From assembly GCA_023388195.1 (NCBI GenBank), contig JAEWGR010000130.1, positions 11,078-75,077 of the forward strand: 64,000 nucleotides of DNA. Direction: 5' to 3'. A program made the position numbers and the translations under genes. Of this stretch, positions 17,374 through 25,688 are shown piece by piece. Numbering within the stretch: the stretch's first letter is position 1; each line of letters opens with the position of its first letter. The notes beneath the pieces were generated by a model. The model was not told the origin of the DNA. It did not search any database and was given only the letters and a program-made list of their open reading frames with translations. Origin of the DNA: Bacillota bacterium (GTDB taxonomy: Bacteria > Bacillota > Negativicutes > Sporomusales > Sporomusaceae).

Positions 17374-19021
17374 AACCCTTATTATCTCCTTGCCGTTGTT
17401 GATCCTGGGCCCCGAATTCGGTCGGCCTGGTTTTCATAAACTTCTGTGGCAGCCGGACCAGCCCGTCTTTCCAGTCAGACAACAGGTCCACATCCAGTAT
17501 GCCGCCAATATAAGACTCGCCAAAATTACGCAGGGAGAACAAATGTACCGTAACAATCAGAATACCTAACATAACCCCATATAACCCCAACGCAGCTGCC
17601 AGGCACAGCATGGGCAGCCGCAGGGATCGCAACGCCAGGCCAAATGAATAATAGGGCATTACATAGGACGCGATGGCAGTCACCGAGGTGACCACCACCA
17701 GCAGAGGGTTGACTAGGCCGGCCTGAACGATAGTCGTGCCAATAACAAAAGCCCCGACCATACTGGCCGCACTGGCAATCTTCTTCGGCAGCCTCGCCAC
17801 CGCCTCCTGAAACAGTTCTAACAGCGCTTCCATCATGACCGCCTCCAGGAAGGAGGGAAACGGGGTACGGGCCCTGAGTTCGGCGATGGAAATGGCTAAA
17901 CCGGTGGGCAGCATACCGGGATGATAAGACACGACGGCAATGTAAAGCGCCGGTGTATAGATGGCTATAAAAGCGGCAATATGCCGGGTAAAGCGAATGA
18001 GGCTGGCCACTGAGGCCGGCATGGTATAGTCTTCGACGGCCTGCATAATACTGGCATAAGTTGCCGGCACCATAATGGCCGCCGGTGTATTGTCCACAAT
18101 AATGCCAACCCTGCCGTCATAGATGGCATTCAACACCTTCTCCGGCCTTTCCGTCGAATCCAGTTGCGGAAAAGGGGTCCAGGGATGCTCTACTATGGAA
18201 TCTTCGATTTCCTTGGACACAACCACATGGTCGATATTAATATTTCTTATGCGGCGCTCCACTTCTTCGCTAAGACCAGGCTTAACCAGATTTGCGGAGT
18301 AGACGATGGCTACCCTGGTTTTGCTGCGCTCACCGACTTCAACAATACGGATTTTTATATTAGGGTCTTTGGCCCGGCGGCGAATAAGAACAATATTGTC
18401 AACAAGCGTCTCGTTAAACGAATCCTGAGGGCCGCGAATATTTTCTTCCACATTGGGCACCCCGATACTGCGCTTGACATGGTGGGGAGCGCCTACCGCC
18501 AGAATTTCTGCAAACCCGTCAATCAAAACAAGTGCCTGACCGCTCATCACTGCCTCCACGGCATTATCAGCCGAAAGTTCGACGGCGGCAACCGCCACTG
18601 TCAGTTTTTCTTCAATGAACCGTTTCAGGTCAATATTTTTTGCGGCTGCCCGCATAAGCGGTCTGAGAATATTATCTTCCAGGGTAGTAGTGTCGGTCAT
18701 ACCATCTAACGATACTAACAGGGCCTGCCGCCCGGCTGTTTTAAAAAAACGGAATTTGACGTCATCACAGTCACGAAACACCGTTTGCAGGAGCTTAACA
18801 TTTTGCGCAAGCGCAGGGGTAAACACAAACATATCATCATCCGGAGCCGGAACCGCCCTGATGGCGGCAACAATTCTGGACATATCTTCGCCCAGGGCAG
18901 CGCTGTCCTGGGTCAGTTTCTCTAAAGCAGCTACGCGTTTTTTCAGGGAATCCAGCGCATTAGCCGGCAGGATATCTGATAGCTTACCAAACTGGAACCG
19001 CTTATTGTTATTTTTGCCCAC
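17360..19021 (-). CDS. GerA family spore germination protein (A subunit)
   Basis: A 553-residue protein: soluble N-terminal part (about 1-290), then about five membrane segments, and a polar C-terminal tail. VEDYTMPASVASLIRFTRH and FPSFLEAVMMEALLELFQEA are characteristic of GerAA/GerKA. It forms the scaffold, probably the ion channel, of the germinant receptor. GTG 19021 is the likely start: AAAGGGGGG lies six bases upstream and the overlap with the upstream gene vanishes (13-bp gap). Confidence 0.93.
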   Translation of the reverse strand: MGKNNNKRFQFGKLSDILPANALDSLKKRVAALEKLTQDSAALGEDMSRIVAAIRAVPAPDDDMFVFTPALAQNVKLLQTVFRDCDDVKFRFFKTAGRQALLVSLDGMTDTTTLEDNILRPLMRAAAKNIDLKRFIEEKLTVAVAAVELSADNAVEAVMSGQALVLIDGFAEILAVGAPHHVKRSIGVPNVEENIRGPQDSFNETLVDNIVLIRRRAKDPNIKIRIVEVGERSKTRVAIVYSANLVKPGLSEEVERRIRNINIDHVVVSKEIEDSIVEHPWTPFPQLDSTERPEKVLNAIYDGRVGIIVDNTPAAIMVPATYASIMQAVEDYTMPASVASLIRFTRHIAAFIAIYTPALYIAVVSYHPGMLPTGLAISIAELRARTPFPSFLEAVMMEALLELFQEAVARLPKKIASAASMVGAFVIGTTIVQAGLVNPLLVVVTSVTAIASYVMPYYSFGLALRSLRLPMLCLAAALGLYGVMLGILIVTVHLFSLRNFGESYIGGILDVDLLSDWKDGLVRLPQKFMKTRPTEFGAQDQQRQGDNKGYGQS

Positions 19022-19034
19022 TACCAGCCCCCCT

Positions 19035-19505
19035 TTAGCGTTCCAGTATACCAACAGCCAGCGCTTTGTTGCTGCGCAAAATTTCTTTTACAGCTTGCGC
19101 CTGGGCCTCAGCACAGCGGATCAGCAGCACAACCTCCCCGCTCTCTGCCCCGGCGGTGCCGGTCAGGGTTATATTCTGCCGCCGTTTTTTCTGAATAATA
19201 ACCGCTACTGACAGCCAAACTCCCGTCCCGGCAAACAAGCCAATTAACCCCCACACGATAGGCCCCCAATACCATATAAAGCCATATATTGTCGCCAATA
19301 CCATAGTAGCCGTGCCAAACGCCAATGCTCCCCCCAAGAGGCTCGCGCCATCCGTATCACTGACTGAATCAAAGATTTGCACCGAGACCTGCTGACGGCT
19401 CAATGGCACCGCTACGACGTTCTCCTGGCTTAAGCCCGCTTCCGCCAGTTGGGCCAGAGCTACTTCCAGATAGAGGGAATGATTATAGGTTGCAAGAATA
19501 TACAT
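19035..19505 (-). CDS. Unknown membrane protein of the ger operon (about 156 residues)
   Basis: I do not recognise this protein. The N-terminal part reads as a small alpha/beta domain (MYILATYNHS... then VVAVPL), followed by two glycine-rich membrane segments (about 55-105) and a second soluble part ending in a helix. The fold plan recalls small stress proteins with a glycine-rich central hairpin. ATG 19505 has AAAGG seven bases upstream. It sits directly before gerA, so it may be an accessory of this receptor. Confidence 0.7.
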   Translation of the reverse strand: MYILATYNHSLYLEVALAQLAEAGLSQENVVAVPLSRQQVSVQIFDSVSDTDGASLLGGALAFGTATMVLATIYGFIWYWGPIVWGLIGLFAGTGVWLSVAVIIQKKRRQNITLTGTAGAESGEVVLLIRCAEAQAQAVKEILRSNKALAVGILER

Positions 19506-19535
19506 AATCCGGCCTTTCATATGTAACTAGAATTT

Positions 19536-20294
19536 TCACAGGGGCATAATAAAGCCCGGGTCCTGATAGTCGTGTCGGAGAAATTGAGCCTGTTCCCGAT
19601 TAAACAGCTTGTTATATTCGACACAATGCTCATACGCATCATAGACTGCAAAGCAGTATATAGAAGGGAGAAACAACAGCCATTCCGGGTCAGTGGCCAG
19701 CGTAACCTGCTGAAACTGGCCGAGTACAGTCAAATGAACCGCCGGCAAAAAACCGGACTTAAACACGGTTACAAGCCAGGCGACAATGAGCACCAGGGCC
19801 GTACTAAGCCTGGTTGTATAGATATGTCCCAGTCCCGGCATCAGCACCGACCAGGCGATTGCCATGTAAGGCAGCCGCTTGTCCAAAAGGTTAATGCCAA
19901 GTCCGTTGATAATTTGCGGCCTGATACTAAGTGGCTGGTTACGGCTGATAAGCGCCACTTTATTAAGTTCTATTGTCAGACGGTAACTGCACCAGATACC
20001 GAGTATATACATTGGGCAATATAAGAGCAGCCAGCGGGTATCCAGCACGGCCGCACTCATTTCAAACCTGCCGGTAAAAGCATAAATAATGGCTAGATTC
20101 AGGTTTGCGTTAATATTAATAACAAACTCCCAGATAACCAAAAGATAGCCTTTCATGTAGCTGCCCAACGCAATAAAGCCAAAACCGGGAAAAGCGGCAG
20201 ACCACCAGGCAACCAGCCCGGGAGAACGCCGGTGGATAACAGCTATATTATAAAATGCAATATTAGCGCCCTCACGGCGGGCAACTCTGGCCAT
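19536..20294 (-). CDS. Unknown polytopic membrane protein of the ger operon
   Basis: A 252-residue protein with six or seven hydrophobic segments. Two halves each begin with a proline-glycine turn, FPGFGFIALGSY and MPGLGHIYTTR, suggesting an internal duplication. The turn recalls the PGxGxxY motif of TM2-like proteins. ATG 20294 is preferred, with GGAAGGA eight bases upstream. It lies between the SpoIID-like gene and the other unknown protein, 30 bp from the latter. Function unknown; a germination role is inferred from the operon only. Confidence 0.7.
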   Translation of the reverse strand: MARVARREGANIAFYNIAVIHRRSPGLVAWWSAAFPGFGFIALGSYMKGYLLVIWEFVININANLNLAIIYAFTGRFEMSAAVLDTRWLLLYCPMYILGIWCSYRLTIELNKVALISRNQPLSIRPQIINGLGINLLDKRLPYMAIAWSVLMPGLGHIYTTRLSTALVLIVAWLVTVFKSGFLPAVHLTVLGQFQQVTLATDPEWLLFLPSIYCFAVYDAYEHCVEYNKLFNREQAQFLRHDYQDPGFIMPL

Positions 20295-20346
20295 AACTGT
20301 CTTCCTTCCCGGCATTCCCGCAGACTTGACTACCTAGGTGCCTGTT

Positions 20347-21321
20347 TTAATTCCAGCGTTTTTCTACTTTTACATCTTTAAAATAATGAGTGATAATCTC
20401 TTCCGGCTTTTTACCGGCTTTAGCCATACTGTTAGCACCCCACTGCGACATGCCGACACCATGACCGTACCCCTTGCCGGCAAAGGTTACGTTGTCTTCA
20501 CTCACTTCAATCTTACTCACCAGCATAGATTTTAATTTGGTGCTGTCTAATGCCACCCTGAGTTCAGGCCCTGAAACCTCAACATTTTTATTAACCATGA
20601 GCATAGTCGCCCTGCCGGATGGGCCTTTCTGTGCAATCTGAATACTGCTGATATCATTTACCTGCTTACCGAGCTTATTCATAGCCGCAACCACTGCTTC
20701 TTTCGGGAAAACAACGCTCCACTGCTTGACATCGGCCGGCGCCAGATCATCAGGTGACTGTACTGACTGGATATAGGGCGGTTCGGCATCCCGGTAATTC
20801 AGCCCTTCCTTGGCAGTGGCTGTGATTCCGCCTGCCGATGCATGAAACCAGCCTTTAATGGGTTTTCCCTGGTAGGTAATCACCATACCCCGCGTCATTT
20901 CCACCGCTTTTTTTACATTGTCGTTAACATCTTTGGCACTATAAGCCTGAAACTCCTTAATATCAGTTGAAGCCTGGGTGCCACGCTCAGGAACCCCGCC
21001 TTTGCTGTCAATAGCTTCAACGGTAAATGTACGGGCTATAATCGCCTGGGCGGCCAGCGCCTGTACCGGCCAATCATTTTTCATTTCCCCGGCCACAACG
21101 CCAGCAATATACTCTTCCATTTTCATAGTTTTCTTTTCCCCTGTTTCATGCATAAACACGGTAATCTCCGGTTCAGTCTGGGGGGTTTCTGTTTGGGGGG
21201 TTGACGCATTCGGCAGCATCGGCGAGGTTTCCGGTTTTTTCTGCGGCTGATTATTGCAGCCAGCAAGCGCCAGACACAAAAACACAATCATGGTGAAAAA
21301 AACAATACTTTTCCTGTTCAT
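20347..21321 (-). CDS. SpoIID/LytB domain lipoprotein heading the ger operon
   Basis: A 324-residue protein with lipobox LAGC at about residue 22, a Pro/Thr-rich linker, and a SpoIID domain (about 60-320). The family's catalytic Glu is present in AGVVAGEM, and the C-terminal GKGYGHGVGMSQWGA motif is intact. SpoIID is a lytic transglycosylase that trims peptidoglycan. This copy lies 31-50 bp upstream of the germination genes and has a sigma-G-type promoter, unlike the sigma-E control of classical spoIID. A forespore or germination role is therefore likely. Confidence 0.88.
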   Translation of the reverse strand: MNRKSIVFFTMIVFLCLALAGCNNQPQKKPETSPMLPNASTPQTETPQTEPEITVFMHETGEKKTMKMEEYIAGVVAGEMKNDWPVQALAAQAIIARTFTVEAIDSKGGVPERGTQASTDIKEFQAYSAKDVNDNVKKAVEMTRGMVITYQGKPIKGWFHASAGGITATAKEGLNYRDAEPPYIQSVQSPDDLAPADVKQWSVVFPKEAVVAAMNKLGKQVNDISSIQIAQKGPSGRATMLMVNKNVEVSGPELRVALDSTKLKSMLVSKIEVSEDNVTFAGKGYGHGVGMSQWGANSMAKAGKKPEEIITHYFKDVKVEKRWN

Positions 21322-21355
21322 CGTAAAGCCACCTCACTAAACATTTATTCTCTGT

Positions 21356-21385
21356 TATTATGGCAAATGAAAGCCGGTTACATAC
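21356..21385 (-). promoter_or_regulatory. Sigma-G-type promoter of the SpoIID-like/ger operon
   Basis: Minus strand reads GTATG (21385-21381), an 18-bp spacer, then CATAATA (21362-21356). This fits the B. subtilis sigma-G consensus (GHATR, 18, CATNHTA) at every fixed position. The predicted transcript start lies about 28 bp before the ATG. Confidence 0.65.
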
Positions 21386-21397
21386 ATTTCCAAAAAG

Positions 21398-21441
21398 TTA
21401 ACACAATCATTACAAAGTTTTACCGGTTCCTGCATTATAAT
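21398..21441 (+). promoter_or_regulatory. Promoter of the EAL-CBS-GGDEF gene with possible degenerate PhoP repeats
   Basis: TATAAT at 21436-21441. Upstream, TTAACA at 21398 and ATTACA at 21409 lie 11 bp apart, and TTTCCA at 21387 is in phase. The last repeat ends 21 bp before the -10, the spacing seen at the clear PhoP boxes here. Repeat quality is poor, so PhoP control is only a suggestion. Confidence 0.35.
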
Positions 21442-21482
21442 GGAGGTAAACGGTACTCGCTCAATCCAGGAGGTATTACTCT

Positions 21483-23405
21483 ATGCCGCTAAAACTGCCG
21501 CAGTTAGTAAAGGGCATTTATAATAGTATTGCAACGTTCAACACACTGGCACTCCCCACCGGCGGCCTGTCTTTTCTTAGCGGTTCCCAACCGCCCAGGG
21601 CGGCGGGGACAGCGGCAGACCTTGAGGAGGAACTGACAACCATCCTCAGAAATAAAAAAATCACCCCTGTCTATCAGCCTATCGTTAATCTGAATACAGG
21701 GGAGATTATGGGCTTTGAAGCCTTAAGCCGGGGACCGGCAGGCAGCCCATTGCACTATCCACTCGAGCTTTTCCGTGTTGCCATTGCTAATGGCAAATTG
21801 CTGGTGCTGGAGCAGATTTGCCGGGAAGCAGCCGTCAGCCATTTAACCGGCCTGGGCAAAGATCAGCAATTATTTCTCAATATGAATGCCGAGGTTGTCA
21901 AAGACCCTGATTTCCGCGGCGGGCTGACTAAAACCTTTGTCCTCAGGCAAGGACTCAATCCTGCCCAGGTTACGTTTGAAATTACGGAACGTACGGCCAT
22001 TACCGACTTTGACAGCTTCAGTAAATCACTCAACCATTACCGGGCCCAAGGCTACAGCATAGCAATCGATGACGCCGGCGCCGGCTATTCCAGCCTGCAG
22101 TCCATTGCCGAACTCAGGCCCAATTATATAAAACTGGACCGCTCGATCGTCCATGATGTCGATAAGGATCCGTTAAAACAGGCCATGTTAGATGCCATGA
22201 ACAGGCTGGCTGCCGTTATTCACAGCAAGATTATCGCCGAAGGGATTGAGACAGCCGATGAGCTGGCTGTGCTGATCAGCAAGGGAGTTCACTATGGTCA
22301 GGGTTTCCTGCTGGCACGGCCTGCCTTTCCGCCACCTGAAGTATCGCCGGAGGTGCTTGAAATGATTGCCGAGTACAACTTCCAGGATGTGCAGACTAAA
22401 TCCCGCTCCCGCCGGGGGCTTGGGGTTAATATAGGCGAGATTGTCGAACAAATCCCTACTATCCAGCCGGCCACGGTTGTCAGTGCTGTTGAAGAAATAT
22501 TTACACAGGAACAAACCAGCGGTATTGTCATCGTTGACGGTCAGCGGCCGGTTGGGTTGTTGATGAAAGACAAACTGTATTATCAGTTAGGAACCAATTA
22601 CGGCATATCGCTTTATTACCGCCGTCCGGTCGAGCGGGTTATGGATAAACAGCCGCTTATCGTCGACGCCGAACTGCCGCTGGAGGCAGTTTCCCAATTG
22701 GCGATGAATAGGGAGGATTCACATCTCTATGATTTTATTATCGTCGTCAGGGACGGGGCTTTTTTAGGGGTGGTATCAATTATGTCCCTGCTAAATAAAA
22801 TCACTAACCTCCAAATCCGCCGTGCCCATAACTCTAATCCCCTCACCGGCTTGCCGGGAAATTGGGTGATTGAAGACCGTCTGAAGGAACTTGTCGAGAC
22901 CGGAGAGCCCTTTGCAGTTATGTATCTTGACCTTGACAATTTTAAGGCGTACAATGATAAATATGGTTTTGAGCGCGGCGATAAAGTACTGCTCTTAACC
23001 GCGCAGGTGTTAAGCCGCAGTACCGGCAAATCCGGATCTGCCGATGACTTTCTCGGTCATATTGGCGGTGATGATTTTATTATAATTACTAAACCCGAAA
23101 CGGTTCACACTCTTGCCGCCAGCATTATTGAGCTATTCGACCAGGAGATCAGAGGTCAGTACTATGCCGATGATTTAAGCAAAGGTTATTTAGAGGTTAA
23201 AAACCGCCGGGGGCAGCCAGAACACTTTCCCATCATGACCATCTCCATTGCCGTTGTAAACAACCGGCAACATCGGTTTACCAACTATCTGGAGATTGCG
23301 GAAGTAGCGGCTGAACTCAAAAAACTTGCGAAGCAGCAGACCGGCTCCTGTCTGGTCTGCGATCGCCGCAGCGCCGCTATGCAGACCAGTCCTCACCCAG
23401 ATTAA
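21483..23405 (+). CDS. Cyclic-di-GMP protein: EAL - CBS pair - GGDEF
   Basis: A 640-residue soluble protein. The EAL phosphodiesterase domain (about 55-290) keeps the key motifs: FEAL, LNMN, ITERT, IDDAGAGYSS (the usual DDFGAG has Ala for Phe), KLDR, AEGIET and GQGF. CBS repeats (about 310-440) may bind nucleotides. The GGDEF domain (about 460-620) has GGDDF instead of GG(D/E)EF, so cyclase activity is doubtful and it may only bind GTP or c-di-GMP. Good ribosome site AGGAGG. Predicted role: c-di-GMP degradation tuned by nucleotide signals. It diverges from the ger operon. Confidence 0.9.
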   Translation: MPLKLPQLVKGIYNSIATFNTLALPTGGLSFLSGSQPPRAAGTAADLEEELTTILRNKKITPVYQPIVNLNTGEIMGFEALSRGPAGSPLHYPLELFRVAIANGKLLVLEQICREAAVSHLTGLGKDQQLFLNMNAEVVKDPDFRGGLTKTFVLRQGLNPAQVTFEITERTAITDFDSFSKSLNHYRAQGYSIAIDDAGAGYSSLQSIAELRPNYIKLDRSIVHDVDKDPLKQAMLDAMNRLAAVIHSKIIAEGIETADELAVLISKGVHYGQGFLLARPAFPPPEVSPEVLEMIAEYNFQDVQTKSRSRRGLGVNIGEIVEQIPTIQPATVVSAVEEIFTQEQTSGIVIVDGQRPVGLLMKDKLYYQLGTNYGISLYYRRPVERVMDKQPLIVDAELPLEAVSQLAMNREDSHLYDFIIVVRDGAFLGVVSIMSLLNKITNLQIRRAHNSNPLTGLPGNWVIEDRLKELVETGEPFAVMYLDLDNFKAYNDKYGFERGDKVLLLTAQVLSRSTGKSGSADDFLGHIGGDDFIIITKPETVHTLAASIIELFDQEIRGQYYADDLSKGYLEVKNRRGQPEHFPIMTISIAVVNNRQHRFTNYLEIAEVAAELKKLAKQQTGSCLVCDRRSAAMQTSPHPD

Positions 23406-23408
23406 CAG

Positions 23409-23468
23409 ACAACGCGCCGCTCTTGTTTGCAGTATTCGTAAGCAATGAACGCGGGCGTTTTTTTTTAC
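23409..23468 (+). terminator. Terminator after the EAL-GGDEF gene
   Basis: AACGCGCCGC and GCGGGCGTT arms with one bulge, closed by a smaller inner TGC/GCA helix, then nine Ts. It separates the c-di-GMP gene from the glycosyltransferase operon. Confidence 0.7.
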
Positions 23469-23477
23469 ATAGCAGAA

Positions 23478-23531
23478 TTAACGCCCGCTTAACCTGACGT
23501 TAACAGTCTCGCCCGTAAAATCTGTTAGAAT
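23478..23531 (+). promoter_or_regulatory. PhoP box and -10 of the glycosyltransferase-phospholipase operon
   Basis: TTAACG (23478), TTAACC (23489) and TTAACA (23500) repeat with an exact 11-bp period on the coding strand. Exactly 20 bp later stands TAGAAT (23526-23531). The same layout occurs before pstS, pstC and pstB. This matches the known PhoP~P binding pattern of direct TTAACA-like repeats. Confidence 0.7.
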
Positions 23532-23562
23532 AAAAATGAGATTAGTAACGAGGTGAACCACT

Positions 23563-24711
23563 ATGTCGGCAAAAATTTTATTAGTCTCAGCATCGATGGG
23601 CTCCGGCCATACACAAGCCGCCCAGGCTATTCAGACAGCCCTGGAAAGCCAGCAGCCGGCTGCCTCACAGTTGATTGATTTCATGGCTGGCCAGAATTCT
23701 TATCTGAATACGCTGGTAAAAGATGCTTATCTCAAAATGATTGATATCTTCCCTGATATGTATGACCTATTGTATAGGTTATCGCAAATGCCGCTGCCGG
23801 GCAGTAAGGTGCAAAGCCTGCTGGCCAGAGCAATGAAGCGCAGTATGCTGACCCTCATTAATACTCATCGTCCTGACGTGATTATCTGTACTCACCCGTT
23901 TCCTTGTGGTGCAGCTGCCTATTTAAAACGTACCCGGCGGATTAATATACCGCTGATTGGTATTATTACTGATTTTGCCATTCACCGTCTCTGGTGTTAT
24001 CGAGAAACTGACTTATATTTTGTTGCCACCCCCGAACTCAAGCAGCAGTTGGCACAGCAGGGCATTTCCCATAGCCGCATTTACGCCACAGGCATCCCGG
24101 TGGGTCCAAAATTCGGCCGCCTGCCTGATCCCTTTGAACAGGCAGCCATTCGCAGTGAACTCGGGTTTGCCAACAATGATCCGGTGCTTTTGATGATGGG
24201 TGGCGGCCTGGGAATGGGAGATCTTGAACATGCGGTTCATGCCATTGATGCGTTGCCACTGCCTCTCAACGTAATTGTTGTGGCCGGCCGCAACGCCACA
24301 CTGCGGCGGAGTCTCACAGCTAAAGCCCAGACGCTTGGCCATCCGGTCAAAGTCCTTGGCTATACCCGGCATATTCCGGAGTTAATGGCTGCCGCTGATT
24401 TGCTTATCACCAAACCAGGCGCGCTCACCATCAGCGAGGCTCTCTCCGTGCAGCTGCCGATGCTCCTCTATCAGGCTATACCCGGTCAGGAAGAGGAAAA
24501 TGCTGCCTACCTGGCCAGGAAAGGTGCCGCCTTGTGGATTGAACAGACACACACACTGGCAAGCACGGTCTATGAATTGATGACTACACCGGAGCGATTG
24601 AACTATATGCGGGAAATGGCCGCCATGCTTGGCCGTCCGACCGCTGCGCAAACGATTGCAACCACAGTCTGGCAAGCCCTGTCGCCCACAGGAGCGGCTG
24701 TTTCACGCTAA
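23563..24711 (+). CDS. Glycolipid-type glycosyltransferase (MGDG synthase / UgtP-like, GT28)
   Basis: A 382-residue protein with the MGDG-synthase N-terminal domain (SMGSGHTQAAQAI near residue 10) and a GT28 C-terminal domain containing GGGLGMGDL and the nucleotide-sugar motif TKPGALTISEAL. Relatives transfer glucose or galactose to diacylglycerol at the inner membrane face. The upstream PhoP box suggests expression under phosphate limitation, when glycolipids can replace phospholipids. The adjacent phospholipase C-like gene would supply diacylglycerol. The alternative MurG-like role is unlikely given the N-terminal domain. Confidence 0.85.
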   Translation: MSAKILLVSASMGSGHTQAAQAIQTALESQQPAASQLIDFMAGQNSYLNTLVKDAYLKMIDIFPDMYDLLYRLSQMPLPGSKVQSLLARAMKRSMLTLINTHRPDVIICTHPFPCGAAAYLKRTRRINIPLIGIITDFAIHRLWCYRETDLYFVATPELKQQLAQQGISHSRIYATGIPVGPKFGRLPDPFEQAAIRSELGFANNDPVLLMMGGGLGMGDLEHAVHAIDALPLPLNVIVVAGRNATLRRSLTAKAQTLGHPVKVLGYTRHIPELMAAADLLITKPGALTISEALSVQLPMLLYQAIPGQEEENAAYLARKGAALWIEQTHTLASTVYELMTTPERLNYMREMAAMLGRPTAAQTIATTVWQALSPTGAAVSR

Positions 24712-24754
24712 CCAACCGGCGGTCTTGCCTGACTTGAAATGGGAGGAGATGACT

Positions 24755-25483
24755 ATGAAATCAGTGTCATTACCAGTGCTACAGGCAAACCTGGCAGGAA
24801 CCAACCTGCTGTTGGCTGCTGCCAGCCCCTTTCAGAGCTTATTTGACCGCCCCAGTATAACCCACGAATTTCTCAATAAACAAGCGATTACCATTTTATA
24901 TAACGACGGCTTTAAGCAATATTCCGGTTTCCTGGAAAAGTTCCTTGCAGAACTCAATGCCGGTGTCCAATGGGCTGATAAAGGCTGGAAAAATGTAAGC
25001 CATTACTATGAGCCACTGACAGGCAAGGGATTATGGCAATTCGCCACAGCCCTCGACAGCTTCGCGGTTTATTTTAAAGCTGCCTTGAGCAGCGCCAGAC
25101 AGCATGATTTGGCTAAAGCCGCATTTTTGCTGGGGGCTGCCGCCCACTTGCTGCAAGACTTGTGTGTTCCCCATCACGCCCGGGCCAAACTCTTTTCCGG
25201 CCATAAAGAATATGAAAGCTGGGTTAAAATAAATCATACCGCCTTTGCAGTAGAAAACCAGGGCTTATATTTGGACAGCAAAGACCCCTATAGCCTCTTA
25301 ACCAGCAATGCCCTGACCGCTGCCGATTATCTTGAATGGCTGTCTGAAGAGAACTATACCCGCTATCATACCGTAACGGCCCATCTCTTCCCCCTTGCCC
25401 AACGCACAACAGCCGGCTTGTTTGAACGCTTTTGCACCCTGGCCGGCATTGACCGTTCTATAACTAAATACATTGTGGCTTAA
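24755..25483 (+). CDS. Zinc-dependent phospholipase C-like protein
   Basis: A 242-residue protein resembling the catalytic domain of bacterial zinc phospholipases C. The ligand pattern is visible: THEFLNKQAI, then AHLLQDLCVPHH (His-x3-Asp-x3-His-His) and HKEYESW (His-x3-Glu). No clear signal peptide is present, so it may act inside the cell, unlike secreted alpha-toxin relatives. ATG 24755 has GGGAGGAG six bases upstream and follows the glycosyltransferase by 43 bp, so the pair is probably one transcript. Product would be diacylglycerol plus a phospho-headgroup. Confidence 0.8.
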   Translation: MKSVSLPVLQANLAGTNLLLAAASPFQSLFDRPSITHEFLNKQAITILYNDGFKQYSGFLEKFLAELNAGVQWADKGWKNVSHYYEPLTGKGLWQFATALDSFAVYFKAALSSARQHDLAKAAFLLGAAAHLLQDLCVPHHARAKLFSGHKEYESWVKINHTAFAVENQGLYLDSKDPYSLLTSNALTAADYLEWLSEENYTRYHTVTAHLFPLAQRTTAGLFERFCTLAGIDRSITKYIVA

Positions 25484-25486
25484 TTC

Positions 25487-25580
25487 AAAGTGACTTTGGG
25501 AGACAGTTCTCCAAGTCACTTTTTCTGATTTAAGGGTGACTCTTGACTCAAGGGGACGGTTCTCTTGAGTCACTTTTCTC
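25487..25580. repeat. Two tandem hairpins of the GGGACGGTT-type family
   Basis: Hairpin 1 (25487-25524) pairs AAAGTGACTT..GGAGA with TCTCC.AGTCACTTTTT. Hairpin 2 (25544-25575) pairs TGACTCAAG with CTTGAGTCA around GGGACGGTTCT. They resemble each other and 61322-61374. Both end in T-runs and can end transcription of the phospholipase gene. Confidence 0.7.
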
Positions 25581-25688
25581 TATTAAAAACCGCTAAAAAA
25601 CCTCTGCCAAACAAGGTCATTAACCCACTTAAAGCGAATACCTATAAAATTATCTTATTTGGACATTACATACATTAAGGAGGTGTTT

